A stretch of 64,000 nt of DNA from Mytilus trossulus (taxonomy: Eukaryota; Mollusca; Bivalvia; Mytilida; Mytilidae): positions 80,927,127 to 80,991,126 of the forward strand of contig NC_086378.1 of NCBI RefSeq assembly GCF_036588685.1, written 5' to 3'. Below, piece by piece: positions 1 through 12,009 of this stretch. The translations under genes were made by a program, and so were the position numbers. Positions within the stretch are counted from its first letter, which is position 1; each line of letters starts with the position of its first letter. The notes below the pieces were generated by a model. That model did no database searches. It was not told the origin of the DNA and was given only the letters and a program-made list of their open reading frames with translations.

Positions 1-1590
1 TTATTATTTAATTGCTTTTCTCTTTTTTTTCTCTGAGAATATATGCGATCATTGATTTTCAAGTCAGCAACTTTATAATGGTCTAACTATGTAATGGCTT
101 GTTAATATTTTACAATGTTTATATTAGGGATCGTTGCTTTTGTTTGATTTTGCATTAGTGAATCGTCATTTAAACTAAATATATGGGTCAAATGTATATG
201 ATAAATAATTCCAGTATTGTTGAGATTGGAACCTTGCCAAAATATTAAAAACAATAACAAAAAAATAGTCAATATACGAACATAACAGAAAGACCGTTTT
301 GCAGACTTCGGCTTTCAAGTTGCTTATGTCTTTTTCTATATCATAGGATTTCTGGATATCGTATTTTAAAAGAATTTAAAAAATCATATGATTGTGCGTT
401 TGTTTCAAATTGTAATCTTTGGTGTCTGGTTTTCTTGTCGCCATTTTTTTTTCATATTTGGTCACACATAAATGACAGACATAACTTTTAAGATGTACCG
501 CAAAAACTTAATGACGAGATTTTTTTATTATGAGTTATTAAGTATATGACATATCATTGAAATGAAGGTGGGAAAAAAATAAAAAATAATCGATTATGAA
601 CAATATAAGAAGGGGTTTATACTTAGGGAATTTGTATTTTTGACTAGGTCGAACCCTTCATTGCCTTTTAATTGAAAAGTACTTGTAAAACAAGCACGAA
701 ATATGATATTCATTCCCCAAATTGTTCCAATAGGAATCATGTGAAGAGATTAACACCAAATTTTAACTTTATGAATAAAAATTTATATATATTTAAATAT
801 ACTTTAGTATTTTTTTATATATTAGTTTCCACTTGTTTCCAAAATGAAAAGCCAATGGACACGAATATGTGTGTACACGGACTATACACGTATGGTTATA
901 AACAGGAATTATTCAACAAAACAAAAATTGGACGACACTTAGAAAAACAAAACAAAAGCAGATCCTTAAAGATGTTCATCACAGCTGAAAAAGATGATGC
1001 GCTACACTAAGGAAGTTAATAGAGAGACATATTGAAATTGTCTTACCACAAACTGAAAGAAATAATTCCAAATATCTTCGAATGAACAAATTCAGTAAAT
1101 ATATATGAATTAGTTTATAGTTAAATCACTGACCTTTCCTTCTGTCCAGTAATTGTTTATTGTTTGTATTCGTCACACATAATCTTAATCCAATCTTTAA
1201 TCCCTCAGACACGTATAAGATTAAATAATCTAATGGAACAATTATTTGACCATTTGATTTAAAAATCTTGAAATAAATATAAGTGAAAAATTAAACTGAA
1301 GTTATTGAAGTAAGACAATTGATAACAAAAACGTTTCTCATTTTAACGATTTTTAGATTTTTAAAAGTTCATTGAAATTCATTTTTTCTTCAAAAGTGAA
1401 AAATATTTATAGAACGATAGATTGATTGATAGAGAAAGTCAGTATTTGGGAAGATTTTATAAGTAATTAAACAAACTATTGAGAAGAATTAACTTTTCAA
1501 TTAAACAGCTGTCACAAGTAAAACAGTCCTCTCTTAAATATTAATTTGTTTATAGATCTATGTATATCTCATATATTTAAGAATAAAAAA
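1..1590. other. Intergenic, no recognisable feature
   Basis: AT-rich sequence with no exon, element end or known repeat that I can support. The longest open frame (672-1010) starts at TTG, is Lys/Asn-rich and looks like chance. Confidence 0.5.
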
Positions 1591-1985
1591 GGAAGATGTG
1601 GCATGATTGCCAATGAGACAACTCTCCACAAGACACCAAAATCGCACAGAAATCAACAACTATAGGTCAACGCACGGCATTCAACAATGAGCCCATACCG
1701 CAAACGAAAAAACTAACGGCCTTATTTATGTACAAAAATGAACGAAAAACAAATATTTAACACATAAACAAACGACAACCACTGAATTACAGGCTCCTAA
1801 CTTGGGACATGTGATCCGTCATCCACAATGTGGCGTGTTAAAACATGTTAGCGGGGTAAAACATGTTAGCGGGATTCCAACCCTCCCCTAACATTAGACA
1901 GTGGTATATAACGGTTCAACATAAGAAAGAACTATAAAAATCAGTTGAAAAAGGCTTAACCCGCCAAACGGACAAAAATACAAGT
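1591..1985 (+). repeat. Interspersed repeat, family A (long variant)
   Basis: Begins near a GATGTGGCATGATTGCCAAT-like segment and ends near the CCCTCCCCTAACATTAGACA segment and its ~100-bp tail. From general knowledge this resembles a very abundant mussel repeat. The second half (GGCTCCTRACTTGGGACA, then a CATGTTAGCGGG segment) is shared with the copy at 4341-4820. A short internal duplication of AAAACATGTTAGCGGG lies at about 1840-1875. Non-coding. Confidence 0.6.
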
Positions 1986-2204
1986 GGAGTCTACATAATT
2001 ATTTCTATCATTTTTTAACCTTCAAATACCGATAATAATTCGGAAAGACTTTGTAAAATGTAACGTCACCTAATCGGTCACGGTTAATATACTTCCGCTT
2101 TTCGATGCCTGACAATTCATCCGTCTTTCACATCTTATAAATTATACAAATTTACATTAATTTTTAAATGCATCAGTGTTATGATAATAACAGCGATTAC
2201 ATAA

Positions 2205-3195
2205 AAGAGGGACGAAAGATACCAAAGGGACAGTCAAACTCATAAATATAAAACAAACTGACAACGCCATGGCTAAAAATGGAAAAGTCAAACAGAAAAA
2301 CAACAGAACACATGACACAACATAGAAAACTAAAGAATAAACAACACGAACCCCACCAAAAACTAGGGGTGATCTCAGGTGCTGCGGAAGGGTAAGCAGA
2401 TCCTGCTCCACATGTGGCACTCGTCGTGTTGCTTATGTGATTACAAATCAAGTAAATAGTCTTAATTCGGTAGGTCACATTCATGAAAGGGAAGGGGATT
2501 GTAGTTACGACATAAGGAACATATCCGATATCATTTGTGAAACGGTTATTCCATAACGGTCAACCAACTTGTGATGGCGTCCGTAAAATTTACGAAGGGA
2601 TGATTTCAACTTCACCATTTGGAACTCTTGGTTTAATAGCCTCCTTGTGAGCAGCAAACCTCTATCAAGAAAATAAAATCATGATAGGAAATGCAAACAC
2701 GGAAATATCGTATCAATTGGGAGATATGTACCCCGTATGCAGGTGCTGCTGGAATGTTGCTACTTGGAAATGGAAAGTTCACACTTGGAAAGCTGAAATC
2801 ATCTCTTTTGTCGTAAAGTTTTGTTTTCAACCTACCCTCATTGTCAATTTCTGGATGTAAGTCAAGATATGAAGCCGACTTAACTGTATCTGTAGTATCC
2901 TTTATCTCTAGTTCGATGGGATAGCTGCGTTCCACATAGTCACCAAATTTTGAATTGTTTAGTGAAAGAACATCATCTATATAGCGGAAAGAAGAGTTAA
3001 AGGATATTGCTAACTTCTTATCTTTCTTCATAAGAAGTTCCTGCATGAAGTCAGCATCATAATAATAAAAAAAACAAGTCGGCAAGTAGAGGGGCACAGT
3101 TTGTTCCCATTGGAATGCCGACAGTCTGTTGGAAAACACGTCCTCCGAACGTAAAAAATATGTTGTCAATGAAGAAATATATATAATATGCACAT
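2205..3195 (-). mobile_element. Reverse-transcriptase retroelement fragment (family C)
   Basis: Minus-strand remnant of a retroelement. The open frame 3193-2633 contains the RT active-site motif FRYIDDVLSLNN, followed by SYLDLHPEID, GRLKTKLYDKRDDF and NIPAAPAYG blocks. Just upstream, the block that should resemble a GTNCAPLLADL palm motif is read in two frames, so a frameshift is present. The 3' end on the minus strand is the conserved tail TTTGGTATCTTTCGTCCCTC, found at every copy in this window. It is probably Penelope-like, but the clade is inferred from memory. This is the longest copy here; the others keep only the 3' portion. Confidence 0.7.
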
Positions 3196-3329
3196 ATGGC
3201 GGAGAATGCTAAAAAGTTTACATAATGAATAAGGAATACAGCTGCATTATTTTTTCAATATAAAACCTAAGTTATTAAGTTCTTTCACAAATTTGAACTG
3301 CTTACAAAACTCTTAAGTTGAAAAACTGA

Positions 3330-3516
3330 TGATTTTTGCCAATACTAGTTCTTGATATATAATTGTCGTATCACATCACTATACCTATTACATTCTAAAA
3401 TAAAATGGTATGCATCTTCAACTTTTTTTATATTGTACATAGCACATAATTCATTTTCCCTACCTATAAAATGACATTGTCATAGTTTTAGGATACTATT
3501 AAGCCGGTTTACTGGT
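3330..3516 (-). pseudogene. LINE ORF2 C-terminal fragment
   Basis: Minus-strand translation gives a Cys/His segment, ELCAMYNIKKVEDAYHFILE then C, followed by NRYSDVIRQLYI. This matches the typical C-terminal motif of LINE ORF2 proteins (C-x-C, then EDxYHFLLxC and LRxxYI). A stop codon lies just before it and frames break after it. It is a dead fragment abutting the RT fragment at 2205-3195. Confidence 0.5.
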
Positions 3517-3811
3517 ATATTATAGAGTATTGTACTTTATTGTCTGAGTTGTGGGAGTTGAGGACTACTGACTATCAGAGAAAAAGTTGAGTGTTTCACA
3601 AAGTTCGACCAGGGTGGTACTCAAATAGAAAATTCGATGTCACAAAATTCTTCATCAGATCAGTTTTTGTTCCTTTTACAATGTCTTTTGTTTTGGCATT
3701 TAATAAGTATGTGTACATGTCTATATTTAATTTGTTAAATTGACTTGGACTTTTTCTTGATTCAGTGTCTGTTTGAAAAACCCCGATGCAACAAGGACAT
3801 AGACGTACTAT

Positions 3812-3870
3812 AAAATAAAGCATGGTGTGGTATAACTGCCAATGAGACAACTATCCACCAAAGTTCAAAT
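3812..3870 (+). repeat. Family A repeat fragment
   Basis: A short piece (GCATGGTGTGGTATAACTGC and CAATGAGACAACTATCCACC) matches the start of the repeat at 1591. The 84-aa minus-strand frame over it is partly built from this repeat. Confidence 0.5.
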
Positions 3871-4340
3871 GATCACCAAGACTCATTAGCAATTCAGATG
3901 CATTCAGACAAACAACGCAACAAAACTAGTATGTCACTGCACCCATGTTTGCTCTAATGATTTTAAGATCATTAATCTGAACTGGTACCAAGTAAACAAA
4001 CAGTTTGATTTTTAACGAGGGGAAATTACGCAGTTGTTACATATATAATATTGAAATTAAATATTACATATTTGAAATATATTCCGTAACTATTTACATA
4101 TTAAATCCACGTTTCTAAAAATCCATTGACATTGTATTTAAAAAATTAAAATCAAAGGTGAACACGACAGAAGTAGCAAGTACAAGAGCAATTACCGTGA
4201 TACAATCAATGATACTTAAATATCAAGTACCATAAGAGTTAGCATTAGATATAGATTGTAAAAATTTGATCATCTAGATATTCCGACTGACGATAAGACC
4301 CATGCTGAGGTATTGTCATTTTTTGGCTATGTATATGTAA

Positions 4341-4820
4341 TAAAATTGAGAATGGAAATGGGGAATGTGTCAAAGAGACAACAACCCGACCAAAATAAAA
4401 AAACACAACAGCAGAAGGTCACCAACAGGTCTTCAATGTAGCGAGAAATTCCCGCACCCGGAGGCGTCCTTCAGCTGGCCCCTAAACAAATATATACTAG
4501 TTCAGTGATAATGAACGCCATACTAATTTCCAAATTGTACACAAGAAACTAAAATTTAAATAATACAAGACTAACAAAGGCCTGAGGCTCCTGACTTGGG
4601 ACAGGCGCAAAAATGCGGCGGGGTTAAACATGTTTGTGAGATCTCAACCCTCCCCCTATACCTCTAACCAGTGTAGAAAAGTAAAAGCATAACAATACGC
4701 ACATTAAAATTCAGTTCAAGAGAAGTCCGAGTCTGATGTCAGAAGATGTAACCAAAGAAAATAAACAAAATGACAATAATACATAAATAACAACAGACTA
4801 CTAGCAGTTAACTGACATGA
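4341..4820 (+). repeat. Interspersed repeat, family A
   Basis: Starts with AATTGAGAATGGAAATGGGG, then GTGTCAAAGAGACAACAACC, a GGCGTCCTTCAGCTGGCCCC segment, GGCTCCTGACTTGGGACAGG and a tail through TCCGAGTCTGATGTCAGAAG. The same blocks recur at 10151, 13540(-), 32400(-), 33441, 42150(-) and 56790(-). Non-coding and probably a non-autonomous element. It is the most complete copy of this form in the window. Confidence 0.7.
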
Positions 4821-4995
4821 TAGAAACATAGACACAAAATATAAATATTGCAAAAACTGTAAATAAATAAATGTAAGCATATGATATCCTAGATCCTTGC
4901 ACAATAGTATCGGGTTGTCAAACCACGAACTTTAAGATAAATGTAGAATTTTTAAATGTTCTACACATACCTTTCAAGTGGCAGTCCAAATGCTA

Positions 4996-5580
4996 TTATG
5001 GCTTGATAACAGTTGACCAAAAGAGATTGAAACTCATTAATTGAAAAATCCTGACAATCCCATGGCTGAAAAAGACAAAGACAAACAGACAAATAACATC
5101 ACACAAAACACAAAACACAACAAAGAAAGAAAAAAACGAGTAACACGACCCACCAAAATGTGAAGGTGATCTCTGATCTCTGATATCCTGAAGGATAATC
5201 AGATCCTGCATCACATGTTGCACCCGTCGTTTTAATCATACCAGGACAACACTAGTCATAAGTTTATTTCGGTAGGTCACATTCGTGAAAATGTATTGGG
5301 ATTGTAGTTACGACATAAGGAAGATATCCTATAATCTCTGAGGAGCGATTATTCCATAACGATCAACCAAATCGTGATGGCGTCCGTAAATTTTACGATG
5401 GGATGATTTCAACTTCACCATTTTGAGCTCTTGGTGTAATAGCTTCTCTGTGAGCTGCAACACTCTACCAAGGAAATAATGAATGGAAGTACAATCCCGG
5501 GAATATTGTATCAATATGGAGATTTATACTCCGTATGCAGGTGCTGCTGGAATGTTGCTAAATGAAAATGGATAGCCCCC
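4996..5580 (-). mobile_element. RT retroelement 3' fragment (family C)
   Basis: Homologous to 2205-2760. The minus-strand frame contains MVKLKSSHRKIYGRHHDLVD and RYGI, which are C-terminal blocks of the family C retroelement. It lacks the RT catalytic block and the standard 3' tail is decayed. The left flank of the TTAA-flanked elements at 5783 begins about 200 bp downstream. Confidence 0.65.
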
Positions 5581-5782
5581 ATAGTGTTTGTGTGTTTAAA
5601 TTACATTACATAAACTGCTTGACAACTGGCTTATGTTTTGGTAATTCACTTTGAAACACAATATATACCCCACGACACTTACTAAAGAGGAAATCCAGGA
5701 AAGTCGTAGGTCTGTTTCACGTTCCTTTTGAATTTCAACCAAAAATGAAGAACTGGATCTTCCATCACTATTTTTGGATACC

Positions 5783-8700
5783 TTAACCCTCTTGATGCCA
5801 GATTTAAAAAAATCAACGTTTCGACGTTGTCAATAGGCAATAACAATTTGACGTCGCCAGTGCCGAATTCTTTTGACGTCGTCTTTTTGGCGTTATTTTT
5901 TTCGTATTGATTTATAAAGTAGTTTTTTCTACACGAACGGCATTTACAATGGGGGTGACCAGGAGAACATTTTGATAATTCTATATTGACTGATTAAAAT
6001 CTTTCTATACAAATTTGCATCTTGATGGACCAAGGAGATTCACAAATGTAAAGTAAACTGATATTTTTTTTCAAAATGCTGTTGAATTCGTGCAATTATA
6101 AAAGATCTTTTTTAATTGAGAGAGAATTTTTTAAAGTATTATGCGACGCCTACAATTTTTTGCTACATATTTTCATATCATAACAGTTTTTAAAAAGATA
6201 TTTTAAGGTATTTATGGGCGGATTTTTACCAAACCTTATGTTGAAAGACACGGAATTGCCGTAAATACATTTGTTTATATGGTCATAATTTTATCTTTGA
6301 TTGTTTTTATTTTCTACTGATGCGGACATCTATAATAATATTTTTCAAACCAATTTTGGTAAAAATATATGGCAAATTTCAGGATAAAAAATTAGTGTTT
6401 ATATCTCCAGTAAAAGATAGTTGTTCAATGATAAATATAACCTGATAAACAAATAGATAACAAAACAATCTATTGGTTGATTGACATCCCATAAGAAATA
6501 ACTTTATAAAATTTATTAAAAAAATGCAATATATAGCCCAAAGTTGTTCGTGAAAATATTCTTCTCGCCACTGTATGAAAGGGGTTCGTACATTATTTCT
6601 TCTAAAAGGGTAATGAAGCGTCAGTTATAATCGTTTTTTTTTTTTTATCCATGTTCAAGAACTTTTATTTTTCTATAAGTAACATTTTGATGTAACAATT
6701 ACCGATACAAAAGGAGGCGAGTAATGTCGGGATATTTTAGCCTCATGTCATTGTCCTGTGCTGTCTGAATACATGAACCATGCAAGCAGAAGCCTTTTTT
6801 TTTTAATACCTCACATTTTTTTTCTTGCATATAATGTGTAGGGATAAATTCAGAAGACTGGCTTGAATTTATCCCCGTCTCGACACGGGACTATTTACTT
6901 TATGAAGTATTATACATTTTGTAGATGTGATTACGTATTGAATGTTTGTTTTAATTTATTGTGTCTTTTGATGTTGGCCTATATAAAAAAAAATAACATG
7001 AAGGTCACGAAATTTCTTTTGTGTAAATTTCGGAAGAACCACATCCATTTCAAAAACCTAGCAAATACAAAACAGTATTAAAGGAAGTATTGCCCGTAAC
7101 TATTACATGTATCTAAAATAATTTTAGTATTCATAGACTTGTACTCTTCACGTGCAAAACAACTTATATTATTTCTTAATTGTATATGTTACATCATTAT
7201 CCGACTCAAAAGATAAAAATAGATCCAGATTTTAAAGTTCTTATAACCGCTAAAGGTTTTGTGTAACAAAATTGTGCCATTATAGGGTCTCTCCTCTTAT
7301 ATATCTTTTCGTGTTCTCTTCTAAGTCTTCTAACAAATGCCAAAAAAATGGGTGTTCATTTTGGATTTTTTAATGTGAATTATCGCACAGATAAATAGAC
7401 AATTTTTTTATCGACAAGATCCTTTTAAATTAAATTACAAAAATGAATGCCAAACACTCGGAGAACATGTTGTTCCATCAGTTTATTCTCTATAATTTGG
7501 TTATGAATATTTCATGACCAGGTTTTTGGTTTCCCGTTTAGTGAAATTCAAATCCCTAGCTTCTATTAAATCCGGAAAAGTCCGACTTCAAATAAAAAAG
7601 ACTGGCGCCTTTAAAATTTCAAGCTAGATACAGATGGTGCATGCATGCATGCATGGCTAAAAAATACCAAAATAATGTCATGAACCTGTATGTTTAAATA
7701 AGGATCTGTAAAGGGTCTGTATGGAATTCAATTAAGCTGATGCTAATGTAGATGAATAGTCCCTGAGCAATACAATCTCCTAGAAATCATATTGGAAATA
7801 GAAATACAGAACCCGTTACAAATATTTAAAGGTTAAAATTCGTTAATTTTCATTTTTTCCCTCTCAATTAAATGATTAATACTTATTTGTTATACACGAG
7901 TATGAATAAGCCAAATATAGTATTATGAATAAGGCCATTCATTTTCTCGATTAAATTGTTTCCCATTTTACATTTCAGGGCCTTCTGTAGGCGATTAGTT
8001 GTACTGTTTTTTCTCATTGTCGAAGGCCGTACGGTTGCCTGCAAAATTGCAAACATCCACTTCATTTCAACGTTGTTTGATTGTTGTCTCATCATGCTCA
8101 TTTGCAGTTAAACCAAATCCCCTTATTTTTATATTATAATTATAAGTATGAAATATTTGTCGCTGAACTAAATGACACGCAGTTAATTAATCGTAAATTC
8201 AGTTTTAAAATAGCTTTAGTTAAAATTTAAAATTAAATATTTCGTCTATCAATTATGTGAAGCCCACTGAAAGTGTCCGTCAATAATGCACCATATATAT
8301 ATATAATGTTTAAAAGTGACACGATTCCAGTCCTAGAATAAACGTTTATAAAATATTTCTCCTACGGGATTCAGACAAATAAAAGTCTTAAGTTTACGAA
8401 ACGTATGTTTGTAAAAAATTGAATAAACCCTTTCCACCTTCATAGCAGGAGCTAAGCTAGCAATAATAAAGAACACTTTAAACATCAAAAGGAGTAATTC
8501 CAATGTGCGAAAACTAATAAATATGAAATTATCAAATTAAAGTCAACTTGCAAGTATTTGTCGCTTATCAATCAAACACCATTTGGATGAAAAGGAACTC
8601 AATTTAGGTAGGAAAATGTAAACATTGACAGTGTGTGTTTTATCGATCATTTAAGGTGAATTTTGTTTAGTTTCATGCTGAAAATTAGTGTTTTTGTAAA

Positions 8701-9394
8701 TTTTCATAACTCCAAATCTTAACATTCTTTTCAGTGTAATAATCGAGTTTTCTTGTGCCATTATTCTGTCATGAGCGGACGGGCCGATTTCCTGTTTCGG
8801 TCTGTCTTAGAGGATAAACACATAGACATTTATATTCGAACATACGTAATGTGCGAAACTTTATAAGTCATTTTTCAACACACAGTTTATCGAATATGTC
8901 GGAAATGCGTCAATAAAGTGTTTTTAATTATGTAAGTCTAATAAGTAACGATGCAAAAAAAAAGGGTGACCCGGTTTTAATCAATTATCTAGTGTTTCCA
9001 GCTCTTATGTCAATCACTAAATTTCACTACCAGTTTCATGTGCTTGCAAAGATCTGCAAATATAAAAACCAACGTTGCCGTTTGCCGCTGGTTAACGTGG
9101 TTTTTTTTCTGAGAAAGAAAATTCAATTTACTTTTGCCATAATTATAACGTCATAATGACGTCATGGATATTACGTCATTGCTTCAAAATACACTTAGAT
9201 GACCGATGGTCAACAATGTTATAAAGGTTTAATTATTTACTGAAGTGAAGATTGCAAAATTTTGATTTATAGTATATACTATTGTTGAAACGACATATAT
9301 GTCGCCTTGGCATCAAACCCACAAACGACGTTTATGTCGCTTTGGCATCAACACTAGAACGACATATGTGTCGCTTTGGCATTAAGAGGGTTAA
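5783..9394. mobile_element. piggyBac-like element, 3.6 kb, no transposase ORF
   Basis: TTAA at 5783-5786 is followed by the terminal sequence CCCTCTTGATGCCA. The other end is TGGCATTAAGAGGG followed by TTAA at 9391-9394. The two ends are inverted repeats matching at 13 of 14 bases. TTAA target duplication with CCCT-type termini is diagnostic of the piggyBac superfamily. The right end carries three spaced subterminal repeats with a palindromic ACGACATATATGTCG core (9289-9385). No open frame above 72 codons exists inside, so the copy is non-autonomous or decayed. The interior is AT-rich with several TGACGTCA-like palindromes near 9130-9175. Confidence 0.75.
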
Positions 9395-10017
9395 GGGCAT
9401 ACGATACAGTTTTGAACGTGTATTTACAAGTTCATGAAAATTTGCATATAGGCTATTTTTTACCTGATTAAATCAAATATGTAATAAAAAATATACCTTC
9501 ATGTGCTACTTTTTGAGTAAAATGAGGTTGAAATTTTGTATATTTGCTCAAAATTCAGATTTGTGGCCGTAATTTCTTTTTCGAAAGAAAGACACAACTT
9601 TTTTGTTATAATAGATAAACACAAATTGAGTTTGTTAAATAATCGGTAATTTCTGTATTTTATAAATATCCTAAAAAAATAAGGCAATTTTTTATTCAGA
9701 AATAACTCAAATTTATCAAATGTTCATGAATTGGGGGAAAACGTCATTTTTTAATGCATGTTTATTAAAATTAAAAAAAATCCTCTATTTACAGTTTTAT
9801 AAAATTTGGGTCACATGATCTCCCTGCAAAATGAAACAAAATGCCGTTTTGAAAAATAGGGATCCATGAACTCGTTTTCAAATTAAATCAGTTTGAATGA
9901 TAAAAATCAGTCGAAAAATGCATCTTTTCCCGATATGTCACAGTTTGACGTCGCGAAAATAACAAATTACGTTAGCAACGTCACGAACTTCCCTGTAACT
10001 GTATCGTATGCCCTTAA
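9391..10017. mobile_element. MITE with TTAA target site, 619 bp
   Basis: TTAA (9391-9394), then GGGCATACGATACAGTT, and at the other end AACTGTATCGTATGCCC followed by TTAA (10014-10017). The 17-bp terminal inverted repeats are perfect. It shares one TTAA with the piggyBac-like element to its left, so one inserted into the target duplication of the other. It has no coding capacity. Confidence 0.8.
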
Positions 10018-10150
10018 CTACATAAGAGTCCCACAAAACAACGTTATCGATATATTGCTGGGTCTTCCAAGTGCTCCACAAAGGCTCCTTCTTAATCATT
10101 AACATCAATTTCATCAGCAATCAAAGCAGTGGTTCAAAGTAATTGTGAAA

Positions 10151-10315
10151 CTAAAATTGAGAATGGAAATTGGGAATGTGTCAAAGAGATAGCAACCCGA
10201 CCACAGAACAGACAACAGCAGAAGGTCACCAATAGGTCTTCAATACAGCGAGTTATTCCCGACACGGAGGCGTCCTTCAGCTGGCCCCTAAAAACATATA
10301 TAATAGTTCAGTGAT
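10151..10315 (+). repeat. Interspersed repeat, family A, 5' part
   Basis: Matches the first ~165 bp of the copy at 4341 (AATTGAGAATGGAAATTGGG through GGCGTCCTTCAGCTGGCCCC). The later blocks are absent. Confidence 0.65.
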
Positions 10316-10737
10316 TTGCATATTCTAGAGGTGGCGTGAATCATATGTAGATACTTAATATTCCAAAGATCTTTAATTACAATCTAATTACTTTTACTGT
10401 TTAGTAATTTTGTTTTGGTAATATCCATTTGACTTGGTTCGGTAATTATCAATGTGCTATTGTAATAGTATGGTAATTTTGTATTCTTGTCTTTCGATTT
10501 CGATTATTTGTTTTGTCTATACGCCTTTTTGTTTTTCTTTGTTGACATATTCTTTTTTATGATGATTATAAGACAATATTGACTGCGGTACGCTTATTTT
10601 TTTTTTACCTTTTTACCTTTTATTTCTGTTTGTTTGTTCACACATTCATATTCTCAATATAATTGAATTGTATGCGACTGTTATACTAGTGAGAGGTTTC
10701 GCAGTAAAACAATCTATATCATTTAAATAGTTATAAA

Positions 10738-10930
10738 AAAGAAAAATTACTAAAATACCGAACTCCGAGAAAAACGAAAAACGGGCATTCACTTGTCAAA
10801 TGACAAAATTAAAAGCGCCAACACATCTAACGTACGGGAAACAACTGTCATAATCCAGACTTGATTCAGGCATTAAATTTTTGTTTGAAAAAACCTTGGT
10901 TTCTAACTTGGTTTTTAGAAATGTCAGTGG
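10738..10930 (+). repeat. Interspersed repeat, family B
   Basis: Contains CCGAACTCCGAGAAAAACGA, then CGGGAAACAACTGTCATAAT, GACTTGATTCAGGCATT and a TTGGTTTCTAACTTGGTTTT segment. The same order of blocks occurs at 12445 and 14110, and in reverse at 24050, 32700, 33188, 41095, 52020 and 55095. Non-coding. Confidence 0.6.
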
Positions 10931-11539
10931 ATGGCCTGTTGCAAGGTAAATTGTGCTACTCGTTTAACATATCCTCATTTTCCAAGTTGAACTTGTCGTC
11001 CTTTTATCAGGACGAGGATCCATACCAATAACATAAATAAAACCATATGTCAAATACGATGGACAGTATTGTTTCAGATTTTTTAAGGACAAGAACTATA
11101 AAATGAAAATGTGTAACGCTAACAAATTGTACATTAACAACATTAATATAATATTAAACTTAACATACAAAATCTCAAATTGAAAGAAGATAATTACAAA
11201 TTTATCAAAATTGCAAATCGCCATTATTGAATTTCCATAAATGACATAGAATTATAACGAACTTATTACTTAACTTTTAATGAAAAAAATATTTATTTGA
11301 AATTGAAATACTTTCTTTTTTTTTATATATATTCTGAAATGTTATATAGAGCATAGAAAATATTACAACTCGAACTTAGCATCCTACATTTTAGTCCCAT
11401 GACTTTAAACCATGTCCACATAAACGTTTTGTTTAATGACATGTTTTAATAATCATTATTTTCCAACATAATGGAGGTCCCCTTTTATTGTTTTTCCTGT
11501 GAAAAGATTTCAATGTCGAAAAAATATAAAAGCATAGAA

Positions 11540-11930
11540 CAATTCATTCATTCAATTGTCAATTTTCCAATACATTAAAAAGAACTTTTGAATTAATAAA
11601 AAAAATATGGTTTGGGCGTTAATGGATTTTGAATTTACAGATGCCTATTATGTTTACTGATTGGATGATTGGACAATAGCAAATGAATATTTAAAGAAAA
11701 AATAATAGCCTCAATTCCTGAGTATCAATTAAATCTTTTAACCATATAATGAGTAACTTCCGACATTGAAAAAAAATAATGGAAAATTAAAACAGTTTGT
11801 TCTTATCTCAAAGACATTTCTGTACTAGAAAGAAAAGGGGAGTTGGTATTTGTGATTTCAATATAAATATGCTAGAATTGGTAGGAAAATATTTGATTGT
11901 TGTCGACATTCCAGCACTCATTTTTGTCTA
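11540..11930 (+). promoter_or_regulatory. Upstream region of lectin gene 1, conserved with gene 2
   Basis: This stretch aligns by eye with 20975-21341 upstream of gene 2. Shared segments include CAATTTTCCAATACATTAAA versus CAATTTTCAATACAGAAATA, GTTAATGGATTTTGAATTTA versus GTTAATGGATTTGGGATTAA, and a TTCCGACATT versus TTCCGGCATT block. A TATA-like TATAAATA lies at 11862, about 70 bp before the start codon. The duplicated unit therefore included its promoter. Confidence 0.5.
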
Positions 11931-12009
11931 ATGGATTTATCATGGAGTACTTTGTTTCATGCACTGATATTTTATTATGTTATCTGGATGAATATGAGGT
12001 TTGGAAAGG
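11931..12009 (+). CDS. Lectin gene 1, exon 1 (signal peptide)
   Basis: The ATG at 11931 opens MDLSWSTLFHALIFYYVIWM, a hydrophobic leader, and ends phase 1 at a GGTATGT donor. It is the same length (79 nt) as exon 1 of gene 2, with a related sequence (MDLSW versus MDISW). The exon is too short for ordinary ORF finding. Confidence 0.8.

Noticed and set aside
672..1010. 112-codon frame
   Set aside because: Starts at TTG, Lys/Asn-rich, no domain, no splice context; probably chance.
7633..7655. GCAT microsatellite
   Set aside because: Only about four units; ordinary low-complexity sequence.
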